From Pseudorasbora parva (lineage: Eukaryota > Chordata > Actinopteri > Cypriniformes > Gobionidae), in assembly GCF_024679245.1 (NCBI RefSeq), contig NC_090173.1, positions 55,326,306 to 55,390,305 on the forward strand: DNA of 64,000 bases. The letters run 5' to 3'. The notes under the pieces were generated by a model, which was not told where the DNA came from, did not search any database, and worked only from the letters and a program-made list of their open reading frames with translations. This document shows positions 36,515-49,648 of this stretch, one piece after another; position 1 is the stretch's first letter, and each line of letters starts with the position of its first letter. Position numbers and translations under genes: made by a program.

Positions 36515-38639
36515 CTGCATACACATGCTGAAATAAATATTAGGTAAGAAAACTACAAGGGATATTATCAAAGTGCAAACTACAAACTTTTATACTCTTT
36601 TTTATACACTTTTTCTTTAGTTAAGCATTAGTAAATAGTCAATTTATCATTTATAAAGCTTTAATACATGTTAATAAGCAGTTTATAAATACAGCTATAA
36701 ATGCGTTATTCTTGATTTATAAGCAGAGTCAAGTAAAGTCAACTTTATTTATATAGCGCCTTTACAATGATGATTGTTTCAAAGCAGCTTCACAGTGTCA
36801 AACAGGACAATATTGCAACAAAATTTGATTCTGCTGTACAGTTGCTCTGGAGAAAACAGTGATGTTATCAGCTTATTTTAATTTATCATACAGCGACAAT
36901 GTTGGCAGATCAGTATTATAGTTTATAGAATTAAATAAGGCCTAATAAATAAATTTTATTTGGATATTTAGTATAAAACTAAAGTATAAGTATAACTATA
37001 ATGTGTTTAATAATTGTATTTTCATATTTTTAATATTTTCTTTATTAAGTATTCCATTATGCACAAACCTGCTATTTAGGAGTTGGCATAAGATAATTTA
37101 GAAAGTCTTAGTAAATGATTGATTAACTATTTAAATGTACAATTATACCGTTTATTTTTTAGACTTAATAGTTACTCAGTGTGTTAATAAATGATTTATT
37201 AACATGTATTAATTCATGATTAATTCAGGTAGTTATAAAACATTTAGTAGAAACTATTTTTGTGAGCTCATCTAAAGTGAGGACTATTTATGCTTCTCTT
37301 CTAAACAGAAAAAGGAAACAAACACAACACCAACACAAACCAAACACTTGGCACAAGTTTGTTTTGATTATAAAATAATAAATAATAAATGCAACTAACC
37401 AAATTATCATGCATAGTTAGCATAAAAAGGAGAAACACTTTCATATTTTGACCCACACTGTAAAACCGTTACAGTTAAATGTACTAAATAAAATAAAAGG
37501 AGGTCATTTCACTCAAATATTACCGAAAGTTATGTGGACACAATGACTGAAACAAAACTCAGACTGAATGAAAATTTCTAGTTCCCAGTATGATAAATGA
37601 ATAATAATTGTATAATTAAGTGATTGATTCAGTGACGACCTGAAAACCTGCTTTGAAACAATCGGCATTGTAAAAAGCGCTATATAAATAAACGTGACTT
37701 GACTTGACTTGACCTGACCTGCTGTTAACAAGCAGAATCACTGAAGGAGAGAGAAACACAAGAACAACAACTGACTTCAGCCACAGCCTTAGATTAAATC
37801 AACTGAAAATAAAAGAAGATATTAAGGATTAAACAACTCCACAAACAGCATTACCAGCTTCACACAATACTAACCAGACTGAATTTATTTCTGTTATTCG
37901 TCTACAGAAGCTCTTATTGAGAATCAACACAGAGGTTTAGGTGTCAATGTTTTATTTTAAAATGTTTGCTCACCATTATGGTGATCAGTGTTTCCTTTAG
38001 TTGGGCAGTGTGACTCCTGCCTTATTATGTGAGTTTGTGTGCTTTGTGGTGTATATGACTTTTTTGAGCCAAACACAATCAGAGAAAAGAAGAAAAAAGA
38101 AGAAAAAAGAGAAAAATCACCTAGGATGGATTGAGGGGGAGTAAAGTATGGGATAATGTTTGAGTGAACTAACCCTTTAAGTAATGTTTTTCATTATTAC
38201 GCTGTTCCACACACACACAAAAAAAAAAATCTACATGTTACTTTTTATTTTAAATAAAAGTTTAATGTCATTCCCATACGTTTCACAGAAGGCACAAATC
38301 ATGACAATTACCAGAATGGCTTATATAAAAGAAATACTATTTTCCCCCCTAAATTAAGTCTCTTGAATGTATCAACTGCTTCTTCTCCTTCCTCTGCAAT
38401 TTTGTTAGATTTGCTTCTTTAAAAAAAAATTGGGTGGATTCCTGTAGGCTGGAAAATGTTCTTTTTACAGTAACATCTCTTATGTTTCTTCTCAGAGGCA
38501 TCAATGATATTAAATGTAGAGAGTTTTGCTGAAGTCTCAAATGTTTCTCACAGTAATTTTGTAGATTTTCAGAAGAGGTCTCAATCTTAAAATCTCATTA
38601 TGCACTCAAACATTCCTCATCAAATGATCTGAGCTGTGC
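36515..38639. other. Intergenic with LINE/SINE 3' tails
   Basis: 36725-36895 is a LINE- or SINE-derived tail (ACTTTATTTATATAGCGCC, TTTCAAAGCAGCTTCACAGT). 37630-37725 is a similar tail ending AAAGCGCTATATAAATAAAC plus (TTGAC)n. A repeat at about 37970-38010 (ACCATTATGGTGATCAGTG) recurs at about 39960-40000 and, inverted, near 52580. No gene is recognised. Confidence 0.6.
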
Positions 38640-39245
38640 TCTCTCCACCTCTCCTTCACAATTATAATACTGTCAGACTCATTTGGGTCTGTTTTTATCT
38701 TTCTTAAAAATGTTTAGGGGGGAAAATCTTAGACAAAGTTTAGGTTTACATAAGAGGAAGCCCACTTTGTCTTTGTTCCCATCTGCCATTGCAGGATGAA
38801 CAGTGGCTGAACTCATTGATGCACATTGAAGGGTCTCGCTAATTTCCTGCGACGGGTCACTTTGCTCACTCAAATGGATTCGTTTTGTTTGGCTTTCCTG
38901 CAAGCGAGAGAGTAATGGTGGGGTGGGGGGGGGGGCCGGCCGTGGCGACAGGCCGCTCTGATGAAAGCGATCTGCCGTCCTGTGCCAGCTTGGAGCCCTG
39001 CAACTGATTAAAAATGCTAATGTGCCCCGTTGTGCTTTGATGTCGGGGCAAACAATGCCGTGGAAAGTTATGGCTAGACGTTGTAATCCTTTATTCGGGA
39101 GGGCACGGTGATGCCCAGCTGAGTGTCGTGACAGTCAAAATCAATCATGGCCCAGCCGCGCTCCGGTGTCTGTGGATCCCCCGCTGAGCCCGCACACTTT
39201 AATTAGCCGCCATCCAAACCATCAGCCTTATAGGCAGACAGGACC
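38640..39245. promoter_or_regulatory. Candidate conserved non-coding/enhancer block 5
   Basis: Dense, repeat-free sequence with homeodomain-type cores (CAACTGATTAAAAATGCTAA near 39001, CACTTTAATTAGCCGCC near 39195) and the TCF/LEF consensus GCTTTGATG at 39034-39042. It lacks a coding frame and is more GC-rich than its flanks. Along with block 1 it is the best enhancer candidate in the window. Confidence 0.4.
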
Positions 39246-39359
39246 ATCCCTTCATATATGAACAGCATCACTATACCCTTACGAAAAATAAGTTTACTCA
39301 AGTGTGCTACTGGTATACTTCTTTTATAGTAAAAATACGAAATAATCTTTTTGCCATTT

Positions 39360-39505
39360 TATTGTAGCGGGATAGCGTGGACAGGAAGCGAGGTAGGAGA
39401 CAGGATCAGGAAAGGTCCCACAAGTCAGGAATCGATCTCGGGTCGCCTGAAGTGCAATGCCGCCACATGTCGGTTCCCTGGCCACGAGGCTATCGCCACT
39501 GACAG
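39360..39505 (-). mobile_element. tRNA-derived SINE fragment
   Basis: On the minus strand the sequence has an A-box-like GTGGCGATAGCCTCGTGG and a B-box-like GATCGATTCC, spaced as in a tRNA-derived SINE head, followed by a short body. It is not a folded functional tRNA gene. Confidence 0.55.
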
Positions 39506-40076
39506 AAAGTATATTTTCACTCTATTTTTTATGCACTTGAATAATATATTTAAAATTGCACTTAAGAATACTAGACTTATGCTAACAGAACTAAGTGCAT
39601 TTGGCATATACTTGTATTAAATCTTTTGATCGAGATGTACTGAAAAGTACACTGTAAAAAACACAACTTGGAAAAAGTTGAAATGACTGATTTTGTTGTG
39701 TTGGTTCAACAAAAATCCACATTGTATAAATATCATATAACAAAAAAAATCTTACTACTAATTTCCCCAGGCTTTTTCTTGCTGACTCAACTTTTGTAAA
39801 TAACAGTTATACGAACTGAAAGTAAGTTGTCTGTGACACACAAAAACTATTCTGTAACAAATCGTTTGTAGTTGAGCCAATTCAACATTTTGTGTCTATT
39901 GAAAACAGAAGTTGTTATTACACAGGTTCAGATGTAGATTTTTTTATTGAAAATGTTCGGTCACCATTTTGGTGATGAGCATTTCCTTTAGTTGGGCAGT
40001 TTAACTCTTAGTGTATTGTGTGAGTTTGTAACAGTGTTTAACAAAACACATCATTTGTTGCAAAGAATGCTGTAAC

Positions 40077-40843
40077 CAGAGGTGAACAGTACATTTATTT
40101 GAGTACTGTACTTAAGTACACTTTTTGAATATCTGTACTTTACTTGACTAAATTTTTTTCTGGAAACTTATGACTTTAACTTCACTACATTTGAAAGACA
40201 AATATTGTTCTTTCTACTTCAATACATTTCTATCAAGGTCCTCAAAGTCAAAAGTCGTTTCTGTGGCAGCTTTGAAAGCCAGTGGATAATTTCTCCTCTT
40301 TAAAAGGTGTTTGGGTTTTTGCAGAAAGCCTATCAGGAATCACTCTTGTAGGGTCATGTGAAGTTCAATGATTTCCCAGCATTTTTTGAACATTGATTTA
40401 TAGTAAAACAGAAGAAGACGGATGTCAAAATGTTCATTTTGTTGGGTAATCATATAAACAAATTTGATTATGTTTTAAGTGAACATAAACAGTTGCGATC
40501 AAATGTGTATCAGTGTATTGGATCTGTGCATTCTGCCTTAAAGTGACAGCCGCTTTGTAAAGAGCTTTGCAACTTTTATACAAGTATTTAAAATAGTTTA
40601 AGTTAGTCGTATGCTAGAATGTTGGATGGAGCATCACTGGCTGGCTTAAATGGCATAGTGTGCATTTATACAACAATAATAAAATAATGCGTTGACATAA
40701 AGTACATTTACTTTTGATACTTAAGTACTTTTGAAAACAAATACTTCTGTACTTTTACTTGAGTAAAAATTTGCAACTTTTACTTGTAACAGAGTAATCT
40801 TTCACTTTTACTGAAGTAATGTTGAGTACTTTGTCGACCTCTG
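40077..40843. mobile_element. hAT-like MITE, copy 1
   Basis: The ends CAGAGGTGAACAGTACA and, inverted, CAGAGGTCGACAAAGTAC enclose 767 bp rich in AAGTACTT words. GCTGTAAC and GCGTAACC flank it, a possible 8-bp duplication with one shift. A sister copy lies at 59071-60657. Confidence 0.8.
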
Positions 40844-41023
40844 GCGTAACCAATGATCAGGTGATCTAGATAACAGCATTATAAAGGGGAGTAGTTTACT
40901 ACTTTAATCATAATCAAAGTGATTATTTATGAATGATATATTATATTTACCAACTAAAGTTTTATGCAGCAGATTAGTCATTCTGAATTTTGATTTTTAA
41001 ATACATTGGAGGAAATTTTCTTA

Positions 41024-42128
41024 GGGCGTTTTCACACCTGAAAGTCCGCACCAAAGTCCAAACCAAAGTTTGTGTTTGGACATTTGGTTCTTTTTGGTTT
41101 TCTTTCACATTGCAGTTATGTTAGCGCACCAAAGAACTTTACATGACGCACTGGCGTCCTGTCATCATCATCTATGTGGGCTGCATCCGGCTGCATCTTA
41201 ACATTGATTGGTTTGTTAGCAGACGTGCGTCTGACGTCAGTGTGTTGTCAATTCAGCGGCTAACTTTGACAAGAATGAATGAACAGACGCATCGTTGTCA
41301 ATACTGTTAATATTATGGGATTACTATCTGCAGCACCAACTATACTCAAGGCAAATTCACCAAATGAACGTCCTCGTTGTGCAAACATTTTATTGGCGCC
41401 GACAGGAAAGGAGGAGCTCCTAGAAGATAGGCTTTTTAGCCAAACAATGTGTTTTATTTTATAGTTATGTTTAAATATTATAATGTTATTTTTACATTTC
41501 ATCTAGGCTATATTGATTATGAAACGTGCACAGATGTGCAATATATGTCAAAGACATCGACTCAGAAATAATTTTGACCACTTCATTAAGATTTGTTTTG
41601 CAGAAAGCTTTATTTTGTATCTTAATTTTAATAAATGTTTCATCGTTTGCCTGAATTTAATAAATAAGTTTAAATAAATAATATAGCAGACAAACTGTGA
41701 CGGAGTGATCATTTGCGTTGCAAATGAACTGGAGCGGTCTCATAAATAAACCGAAACTCATATAGTCAAGCAGAGCACGCTGTTCACGCGAGCTGACATG
41801 ACTACAGAAGCGGTTCTGGATAAAATGCTGCACGCTCCATCACTGCATGTGCTGTGAGTTTAATCTGTGTTTTTTCACTAATCCTACACCAGAACTTCCT
41901 GTAAATTGTCTGAAAGTCCGAACTATACAGAAAATGCTTTCACACAAGAAACGAACCGAACCTTTGTTCAGTTTGGTCCGGACCGAGACTACCTCTTTTC
42001 GTCGGACCAAATTTCGTCTGTTTGGTCCGGACCATGGTCCGAGGGAGGTTTCACACCTGTAATCTTGGTTCGTACCAAACTGAAAAGTCCGAAAATCCGG
42101 ACCAAACAAGGTAGGTGTGAAAGCACCC
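41024..42128. mobile_element. Non-autonomous Harbinger-like element
   Basis: GGGCGTTTTCACACCT and, inverted, GGGTGCTTTCACACCT are flanked by TTA (41021-41023 and 42129-42131), the PIF/Harbinger target. The 1.1-kb interior carries many GGTCCGGACC-type words near the right end and no identifiable transposase. Short frames at 41260-41502 on either strand lack domains. Confidence 0.82.
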
Positions 42129-42152
42129 TTAGACACACACACAGACATCAAG

Positions 42153-42293
42153 AATCAGCATATGAATCTCAACAAGGGTGACATGCTTCACGCCGCAATG
42201 CATGCTGGGAGCCATAATTTTAATACGATGTTGGCTCCCAGCATGCATTGCGGCATGAAGCATGTCACCATTGTTGAGATTCACATGCTGATT
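42153..42293. mobile_element. Short foldback element
   Basis: Arms 42153-42224 and about 42229-42293 are inverted copies (GCAATGCATGCTGGGAGCCA core) with few mismatches. The 141-bp unit is nearly all stem. It lies 22 bp beyond the Harbinger-like element. Short similar peptides on both strands are artefacts of the palindrome. Confidence 0.75.
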
Positions 42294-43337
42294 TATAAAG
42301 AAAACTTTGTATAAAACTACTAGTTTACTAAGAGTATATTTCATGTATTTTCATGAACTTAAAACTGTGCTACATGTATTATAAGTGCACTTTTTGTATA
42401 GTTGCAGCACAAACAAGAAACTTCATAACAGTTACACTTAAAATTTACTTCAACGTATACTTTTATTCACTAAAAAGTGGGTTAATTTAGTCCCAAGTAG
42501 TACTGAAACAGTACACTTGTTATTACTAGAACATTGATATCAGTAGGCCTATACTTGCTACATAAAGTACAAATAAAATATACTTGAACTTTACTGAAGT
42601 ATACTTAATAAATTAACTGGAAGTATAATTATTTTGTGTAAGGCTCGTACCAAAAAGTATTTGGAAACTTTAAAAAATGTCAATTGTCAATTGTTTTGCC
42701 TGAAAAGTATTGTGCTGTCTTTAAAATGTTGCTTGTGTCGATGCTTTGTTAGGTCAAATGATAATCAGAGTCTGTTGAAATTAGTTTTTAATGATTTTAA
42801 AGTTTCCTGGCTGGTGGTGCTGGAGCCAGAAGAGAACTAACAATGATATTTACAACACTGAAATCTCAAAAAAAAAGACTCAAACTATTTGTAAATGGTC
42901 CGGTTTCACAGACAGGACTTATTAAGCCAGTCCTTTGTTCTGTAAGGGCATTTAAGTAACTTTTATAAACTACTGTGAAACCATGGGAAATTGTTTTGAT
43001 TGTGTTGAACTGTAGAGCATGACACTAAGGTCATGGGTTTGATTCCCAGGGAGAGCATTAACTGATAAAAATGTAAACATTCAATGCAATGTAAACAAAT
43101 GCATACATTTACCACCTAATTTCTGTCACTCATACTGTGCTAAGCATAGCTCGGTTCATGAATAGTAATTATGCTGTGTGATTTTTCACCTAGTAGGCCT
43201 ATTTTGTGTATAAGGTGACCTCTAGTCATAGTGGGATTACTGTTTCGCCACTGAGCATGTTCATTTAGCAACTAGTTGACAGAGGATTCTGCTTGACCTG
43301 AAAGCTCAGCAACTCACGTTACACATGTAGCACTTTA
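42294..43337. other. Intergenic with SINE fragment at about 43005-43105
   Basis: The fragment has a tRNA-like head (GTAGAGCATGACACTAAGGT, then B-box-like GGGTTTGATTCCC) and the body word ACTGATAAAAATGTA, as in tRNA-derived cyprinid SINEs. The rest is AT-rich and unclassified; no gene. Confidence 0.6.
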
Positions 43338-44148
43338 CACTATATATTGCCAAAAGCATTGGGACGCCCCTCCATATCATTGAATTCAGGTGTTCTAATC
43401 ACTTCCATGGCCACAGGTGTATAAAAAAGGCATGCAGACGCTTCTACAAACATTTTCAAAAGAATGGGTCGCTCTCAGGAGCTCAGCGAACTCAAACGTG
43501 GTGCCGTGATTATTGCTGACACAGGTTGCCATCTGTGTAATAAGTCCATTCGTAAAATTTCCTCACTACTTAATAATCCACGCTCAACTGTTAGGGGTAT
43601 TATAACAGAGTGGAAGCAATATTTGTTTTTCAGGGGTTGGGCTTGGCCCTTTAGTTCCAGTGAAAGGAACTCTTAATGCTTCAGCATACCAAGACATTTT
43701 GGACAATTTCATGCTTCCAACTTTGTGGGAACAGTTTGGGGATGGCCACTTCCTGTTCCAACATGACTGCGCACCAGTGCACAAAGCGTCGGCCTATAAA
43801 GACATGGATGAGTGAGTTTGGTGTGGAGGAACTTGACTGGCCTGCACAGAGTCCTGAGCTCAACCCGATAGATCAGCTTTGGGATGAATTAGAGCGGAGA
43901 CTGAGAGCCAGGCCTTCTCGTCCAACATCAGTGCCTGACCTCACATATGCGCTTCTAGAAGAGCGGTCAAAAATATCCCATAAACACACTCCTAAACCTT
44001 GAGGAAAGCCTTCCCAGAACAGCTGAAGCTGTTAGAGCTGCAAAGGGTGGGCCAACTCCATATTAAACCCTACAGATTAAGAATGGGATGTAATTAAAGT
44101 TTATGTGCAGGTAAAGACAGGCATCCCAAAACTTTTGGCTGTATAGTG
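43338..44148 (+). pseudogene. Tc1-like element of a second family, internally deleted
   Basis: The ends CACTATATATTGCCAAAAGC and, inverted, CACTATACAGCCAAAAGT are flanked by TA (43336-43337 and 44149-44150). The remnant transposase starts at 43464 (MGRSQELSELKRGA, helix-turn-helix region). It then jumps over the first catalytic Asp region and continues with FQHDCAPVHKASA and SPELNPIDQLWDELERRL, where Asp replaces the usual catalytic Glu. A middle deletion of several hundred bases leaves 811 bp. It is inactive; the sister copy is at 49649-51186. Confidence 0.88.
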
Positions 44149-45184
44149 TATCTCCATAAGTATGTATAACATATAATAGTTTATGTTTATTATGTTTTGA
44201 GTTATGGCATAGAGTTGGTATAAACCTTTGAAGTCTCTATCATTCCCCTCTTTTGAGGGAAGCAAGATTAAGTCATACATGTAAAATATCTCTTCATTGT
44301 TACTGTTTGATGAACGACTTGTCCACTCGGCTCAGAATCACTGTGTGTTTGTTCAGGAAGCAGTATAGTGCTGTCACAACTCACAAAACACACCTCTGAG
44401 GCAGATTTCACGACACACACACACGCACACACACACACACACACACACACTCACATACTCACACACACTGATGACAGACTGCTGCCGGAGAATTGGCTGG
44501 CTGCACAATTCATCACCCTCTTTCCTTTGGACAAAAAAAATGTAGTTCCTCTAAACAAAGGCAGGGCTGTGAGTCGCAGGTAAACAAACAGACTTGAGAT
44601 TGTGTTTAAATTGGGCGTGTTTAAATTAATCATGAAACCAGTTTCCTCGTGTTTGTAACATGATCTTCTGATGGTTTTCTTGTGCAGTGAACCTGACACA
44701 TCCCTAATTAGACAAAATCACCCTTTCAGCGGTGGCAGTTGGCCCTTAAGCACTTTGTTTATTCGTATTGTATTAAGCGCTGTATAAATACAGGTGTCTT
44801 GTCTTGACTTGATTCCCAGTGGAGCAGGTCTCATATGGCAGGTCATTTTACTTATAGCAGCAGGTTAGGTTTTGTTTGTTTTTTGACAGTGTTTAGGATT
44901 GGATATATGCTGCGATAAAATATTGCAAAGTTGTAATACAGTTGTGCTCAAGAATGTTTTTTATTAATTTTACCTCCTCCAGATAGTCACGTTTAATCAT
45001 CTTTGCAGCTCTCTCCCAATCCAAGGAACTCTCTAACCCATAGAAAAATAACATAAACGTGTACTCAAGTGTTCTATTAGTAAACTTCTTTTAAACTAAA
45101 TATAAGTAGGTGTATTGTATAAGTGTATAAATACTCTATTTTTATGTACATCTTATACTTAAAATTGCATATAAGTATCCTTGA
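44149..45184. other. Intergenic with (CA)n and LINE tail
   Basis: (CA)n lies at about 44413-44466 with interruptions. 44755-44815 is a 3' tail (TTAAGCGCTGTATAAATACA, TCTTGACTTGATT). No gene is recognised. Confidence 0.6.
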
Positions 45185-45525
45185 CTCACAGCTGCGCTCA
45201 CACCATGTCGGATTCACTATTTACATGGAGGAATTGCGAGTGAAAAGACTTAATGCTTCTCCAATGTTAGTGTGTCTTAAAGGCACATATTACTAACACT
45301 TCCTTTAAATAACACTAAAAACACTTTTAGGCTTGTGTTGGTCAATGGCTCAGTAGTTTTCAGTTCCTCAAAATAGCAACGCTCCAACAATGCTCCTGAA
45401 CACTCCTGGTTTTCAGACCAGACGCCCATGGGGGAACAGATGCGCCAGTGCATTTGATATTTAAACAACGTAGAGCTGGATGTGAAAAATATAACTGCGT
45501 CCGGCTGAAACTAGCAAACAACACA
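45185..45525. repeat. Partial copy of the element at 15985-16950
   Basis: It shares long near-identical stretches with 16640-16900, including ACTCCTGGTTTTCAGACCAG, but lacks both ends and part of the interior. Confidence 0.8.
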
Positions 45526-46152
45526 TTGTTTGGCCTATACTTGTACTCATTCTTTTGAGCGAGATCTACTTAAAAGTATAATTAAGTATTCTAAGTATAC
45601 TTGGCTTGTAGTTGTGTTTACTCTTTTTAATTGAGAAGCCTTTTAATACTATCTTATAAATAAAAAAATTTTTTGAAAATATTGATGTATAAAGAACTCA
45701 CACGTATTAAACTACTAAATCGGTACTTTACTGAGTGTATACTTTATGTGCTTTCATAAACTATGAAATGTCCGCCAACCAAAAAAAAAAAAAAACTACC
45801 CCATGATTTACTCACCCTCAAGCGATCATATGGCTTTCTTCTTTCAGCCCAACACAATCTGTTATATAAATGTACTGGCTCTTCTAAATGTTATTATGGG
45901 AGTGAATGGTACCTTGTTTTTTGAAGCCTAAAAAAGTGCATCCATCCATTATAAAAGTATTTTGTATGGCTCCATGGGGTTAAACTATATAACCTATTAT
46001 AAACTATAATCCTGGCTTATTCTTGGCCCTCTCTGTAAAACCGGGCCTTAAAGTATACTTAAAAGTATACACTAATATCAAAATTTACTACTAGTACATT
46101 GATATTCGTATGCACACTACATAAAGTATACTTTAAAAAATAAACTTGAACT
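45526..46152. other. Intergenic, nothing recognised
   Basis: AT-rich sequence with many AAGTATACTT-type words and an A run at about 45781-45795; no gene or repeat end is identifiable. Confidence 0.5.
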
Positions 46153-46347
46153 TTAAGTATAATTTACTTTAAGTATACATGTTTTTGTAAGCCAGTGCAG
46201 TGTTGACAGAACTGGGCTAATATGATCGTACTTCCTGGTTCTAGTAAGAACTTGAGCTGCTGCGTTTTGGACCTGCTGGAGTTTGTTTATTAAGCGAGCT
46301 GGGCAGCCACCCAGTAGAGTATTACAATAATCTAGCCTTGAGCTCAT
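46153..46347 (-). pseudogene. CR1/L2-type LINE reverse transcriptase fragment
   Basis: The minus-strand frame contains SRLDYCNTLLGGCPARLINK followed by LQQVQNAAAQVLTRTRKYDH, a signature of the C-terminal end of reverse transcriptase in CR1/L2-clade LINEs. It covers about 55 residues and is cut off at both sides; the flank 46348-46545 looks like repeat too. A dead-on-arrival fragment. Confidence 0.82.
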
Positions 46348-46545
46348 GAACGCATGAACTTAAAGTTCTGCATTTTGCATTGAGAGCATTTGTTGTAATT
46401 TAGATATATTTTTAAGATGGAAGAATGCAGTTTTGCAGATGCTAGAAACGTGGCTTTCAAATTAAAGATTGTCTGGCACTGGTAACACATCATCAAGGAG
46501 ATGTCATTGTGAGGGTCAGGGGACATTAATGTTTTTGATTAAAGA

Positions 46546-48799
46546 CTTTAGATATACAAAGATGCGGCACTCATATTACCATGAATGGGAGAAAGTGCAA
46601 TGTGCAATATGGTGGAAGTCCCGCCTTCTAAACAAAAGAGCCAATCGCCAATTGACCTTTTACAAAGACCCCCCCCCCCACCACCACCCTTAGTTACTGT
46701 TGCTACATCCAACAAGCCATGGCCCTCTCACGCCACACATCATGTTCTCATGCAGTGAAAAATACATTGCAGCGACAACACGCCGACAGACAAGACAGAG
46801 CAGGTTACATTTGGGATAAAAAAAAATTGTCCGCTTTCTAATTTTTAAAGAAATTTAAACAATACATACAATTTGTGTCTCTTTAATGTGTCGCGACAGA
46901 TCCCAGTAGCGCCTCTGTTCAAACGGCACATGAACTGATCCTCTCTTCCTCCTACTAGTTATAGCACCAAATAAACATGCATGAACATCAGAAGGTATGT
47001 TGTTTCAACCGCAAAAATAAGTCAATACACACACCATTTTTCAAGTTCAAGTCCACACATGGGCATCGGAACCATTGAATATGGCTGGGACAAGACCCAC
47101 CCTCTTTTTAAGACCAATGATATTGGACCCATTCACTTTTATCATCTCTAATTCAGCACATGACTGTTTAACTACCCCTAACTGATATAAAAGTATTAGT
47201 CAACACGTTAGATGCTTTATTTTCACTTTTCTAATTTTCTAAATGCCTTTCTGATCTGATATGTGATGGGGAAAGGGAGTAGAGCGAGTTTGGTTGCCTG
47301 TAATCAAACTCCAGGTGAAGTGTGAATTTGTAAAAGCGGCTCAGGATGTACACTGGCTGTGGTCCAGCCTGGAAAAAAAAATGTTTAGAAACAAATTATG
47401 AGACAACTGTTGTCAGATTGAATTGATGATTTTAAATTTAATCATAATTTTGGTGAAAAGCTTAGGAGAATGTGATCTTTCTCCACTCGAAGTGGCCGAG
47501 ATTAGCTGAGGTGTTTCAAAGATGGCCACCGAGTGAAACAATTTGCCTTAAAGGGACTTTTTTAAAGATTACGACGGCTTAAAATATGGAGAAATCATTT
47601 ATAATAAACTCTGCAAAATAAGAATAGTCAATTTTGATTTCATACTGACATCAGCCCAGATTTAAGTTTTGTTCTGGAAAAATCTAGTGAACTCTTTGCT
47701 GTCTGCTGTCTACAGAAACATAAGTGATTGATCTAAAATGCTCTTTCTAGGCAGCAACACAAAAATAGCACTCTTCACTCGAAGCACACAGGAGACTTGA
47801 CTCACAAATGATTCCAATGGTCTGATGTTAGCATGTTGCTAATCTAACAATGCAATAAGCTCAAGTAGAACACACTTAAATACTGGGTAAAACAGTGCAT
47901 TTTAATGAGATTATTAATACTTCACAGTACTGAATTAAATATTATTCATGGAGATTGTTGTAATGTATCCTTATACTGAGGTAATGAAACTGCGATGCCT
48001 TAAAATACTGTCTCACCAGCAGGCACACAGTCTTCTCATTTTGCACAAATAGACATTTTATTGATTCTGCTGATCAATGGATGCCCATGGAAGTTTGTCA
48101 CATGACTGTTGTTTTACTCTGTCTTAAGCAGTGTAATCTCACCCCATCTGCCTCTCTCACCTCTGTACGCTGACTCAGGGTGTCCGCTTACACAACGCAT
48201 TGTTCTCTTATCCTGTACTGAGGGCAACTGGCACAAGCACACACCTGCGGCCAACAATACGGCCCTTATTCTCCTCAAGGATGCGGCCGCTGCTCGGATA
48301 ACTCATACTTCTACTGTTTAAGGAGAATGATCCCAAGTTCTCAAAGGTGGATTTTGGATAAAGCAAAAAAAGGAAGGTAAAAAATGCAGTGTACAAAGAA
48401 AATGCAGCGTTGCTTTTAGAGAGTGAGCAGAAGGGTTTATCAATCAAATGCATCCAAACAAAAATACTTACAATAGTATAGTTTACTTCCTATAATGGCT
48501 TGTAGTTAACTTGGTGCAGTAATATCCCTGCTAGAGAAGATTGTTGATGTGGCATATGTCCAATATATTTGTGGTCATTATTAGGACCAATCTGGCCTTA
48601 GAAAACCAGCTGGACCAACCCGATTTTAGGGGAAAACGTAAGTATTTTACGAGGTTGCAGTTTTGTATGAATTCATATGATTTGATTTGTACAAAAATTT
48701 ACGATTTTCAAAAAAATCTCATTATGAAGGACCACCCTTAATCCACTGAGATTTAAACAGATCGTACACAAATGTACGAATCTGTACAAATTTGCCTCA
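46546..48799. other. Intergenic, no gene seen
   Basis: Mixed AT-rich sequence with a short C/CCA-rich tract at about 46670-46688. Some parts (47.3-47.6 and 48.1-48.4 kb) are repeat-poor but have no exon features. I see no recognised element ends. Confidence 0.5.
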
Positions 48800-49065
48800 C
48801 TCTAAAAACACTGGGTTAAAGACAACCCAATTTGGGTAGTTTTTAACCCAAGGGTTGGGTAAACATAGGACAGAACACATGTTGGGGTAATTTTACCAAG
48901 CAAATTGGTTTGTTTATTTCATTCATTCCAAATTATTTGGTTTATTGCTGTTTGAAAAGATTAGATGTCCGAAACTTTCTTTTGTTGATGTGAGCCAATC
49001 TGTAGTAAACAAATTCTGCTTTCCACTCTGCAGTTCTTGCTGTTGTGTTGATGGCTCCTTAAAGC
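48800..49065. repeat. Dispersed repeat, with inverted copy at about 52560-52950
   Basis: AAATTATTTGGTTTATTGCT, TGTAGTAAACAAATTCTGCT and GTTCTTGCTGTTGTGTTGAT recur in the opposite orientation at 52.79-52.95 kb. The start carries a short AACCCA-rich inverted structure (TGGGTTAAAGACAACCCA). It is an old transposon family. Confidence 0.7.
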
Positions 49066-49084
49066 ACACAAATACAGTTTGTGT

Positions 49085-49560
49085 TTGCAGTCAGACATAG
49101 TTTATTATAATGGGGCCGTTTCAGTTTGTGTCGTATCGCTCACTTGCGGTGTAAGGAGGACATGGTTGAAGAGAGTCCTCCATTTTCACAACAGCATGTG
49201 ATGTGGAGACTGCTGAGCACAAACTGGAAAATGTAGGCTGTGAGTGTTTTTAGGCAGCCTGACCGCTGGATTATGGCATTTCATGATTATATTGGAGCTT
49301 GCTAAAATGAGGCTGAGCCGTTCCCCCTTCCGGCGGCGCCGGCCGTCAGACAAAACAGAACTCCCCATGGGTATGACATCATTGCCAAATAACATGTTTG
49401 CATGGAATCTCCCTTGATGTCTCCGCTAGCAGTGGGATAAAAGCAACTGAATGAAAGAGAGGGGAAAAATGCACAGATGCATCTTCAGAGCAGCCAGAGC
49501 TTCAAATAAACCTCACGCGTCCCAGCAGCCACCCAAAGATACTGTCACATGATCGTGACG
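49085..49560. promoter_or_regulatory. Candidate conserved non-coding block 6
   Basis: Repeat-free sequence with TTTCATGATTATATTGG, a GGCGGCGCCGGCC GC island-like core at about 49332 and octamer-like ATGTTTGCATGG near 49393. No persistent coding frame. Only comparative data could establish function. Confidence 0.35.
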
Positions 49561-49648
49561 TCAGCCATGATTGCCTCCATATGGCCATGTTTCCAAAATG
49601 GTGACATTATTATTTTTTTTTTCTTTTGAAATGTTTTTTTTGGAGATA

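Noticed and set aside
41260..41502. Harbinger transposase remnant
   Set aside because: Short frames on both strands lack any DDE or Myb-like motif.
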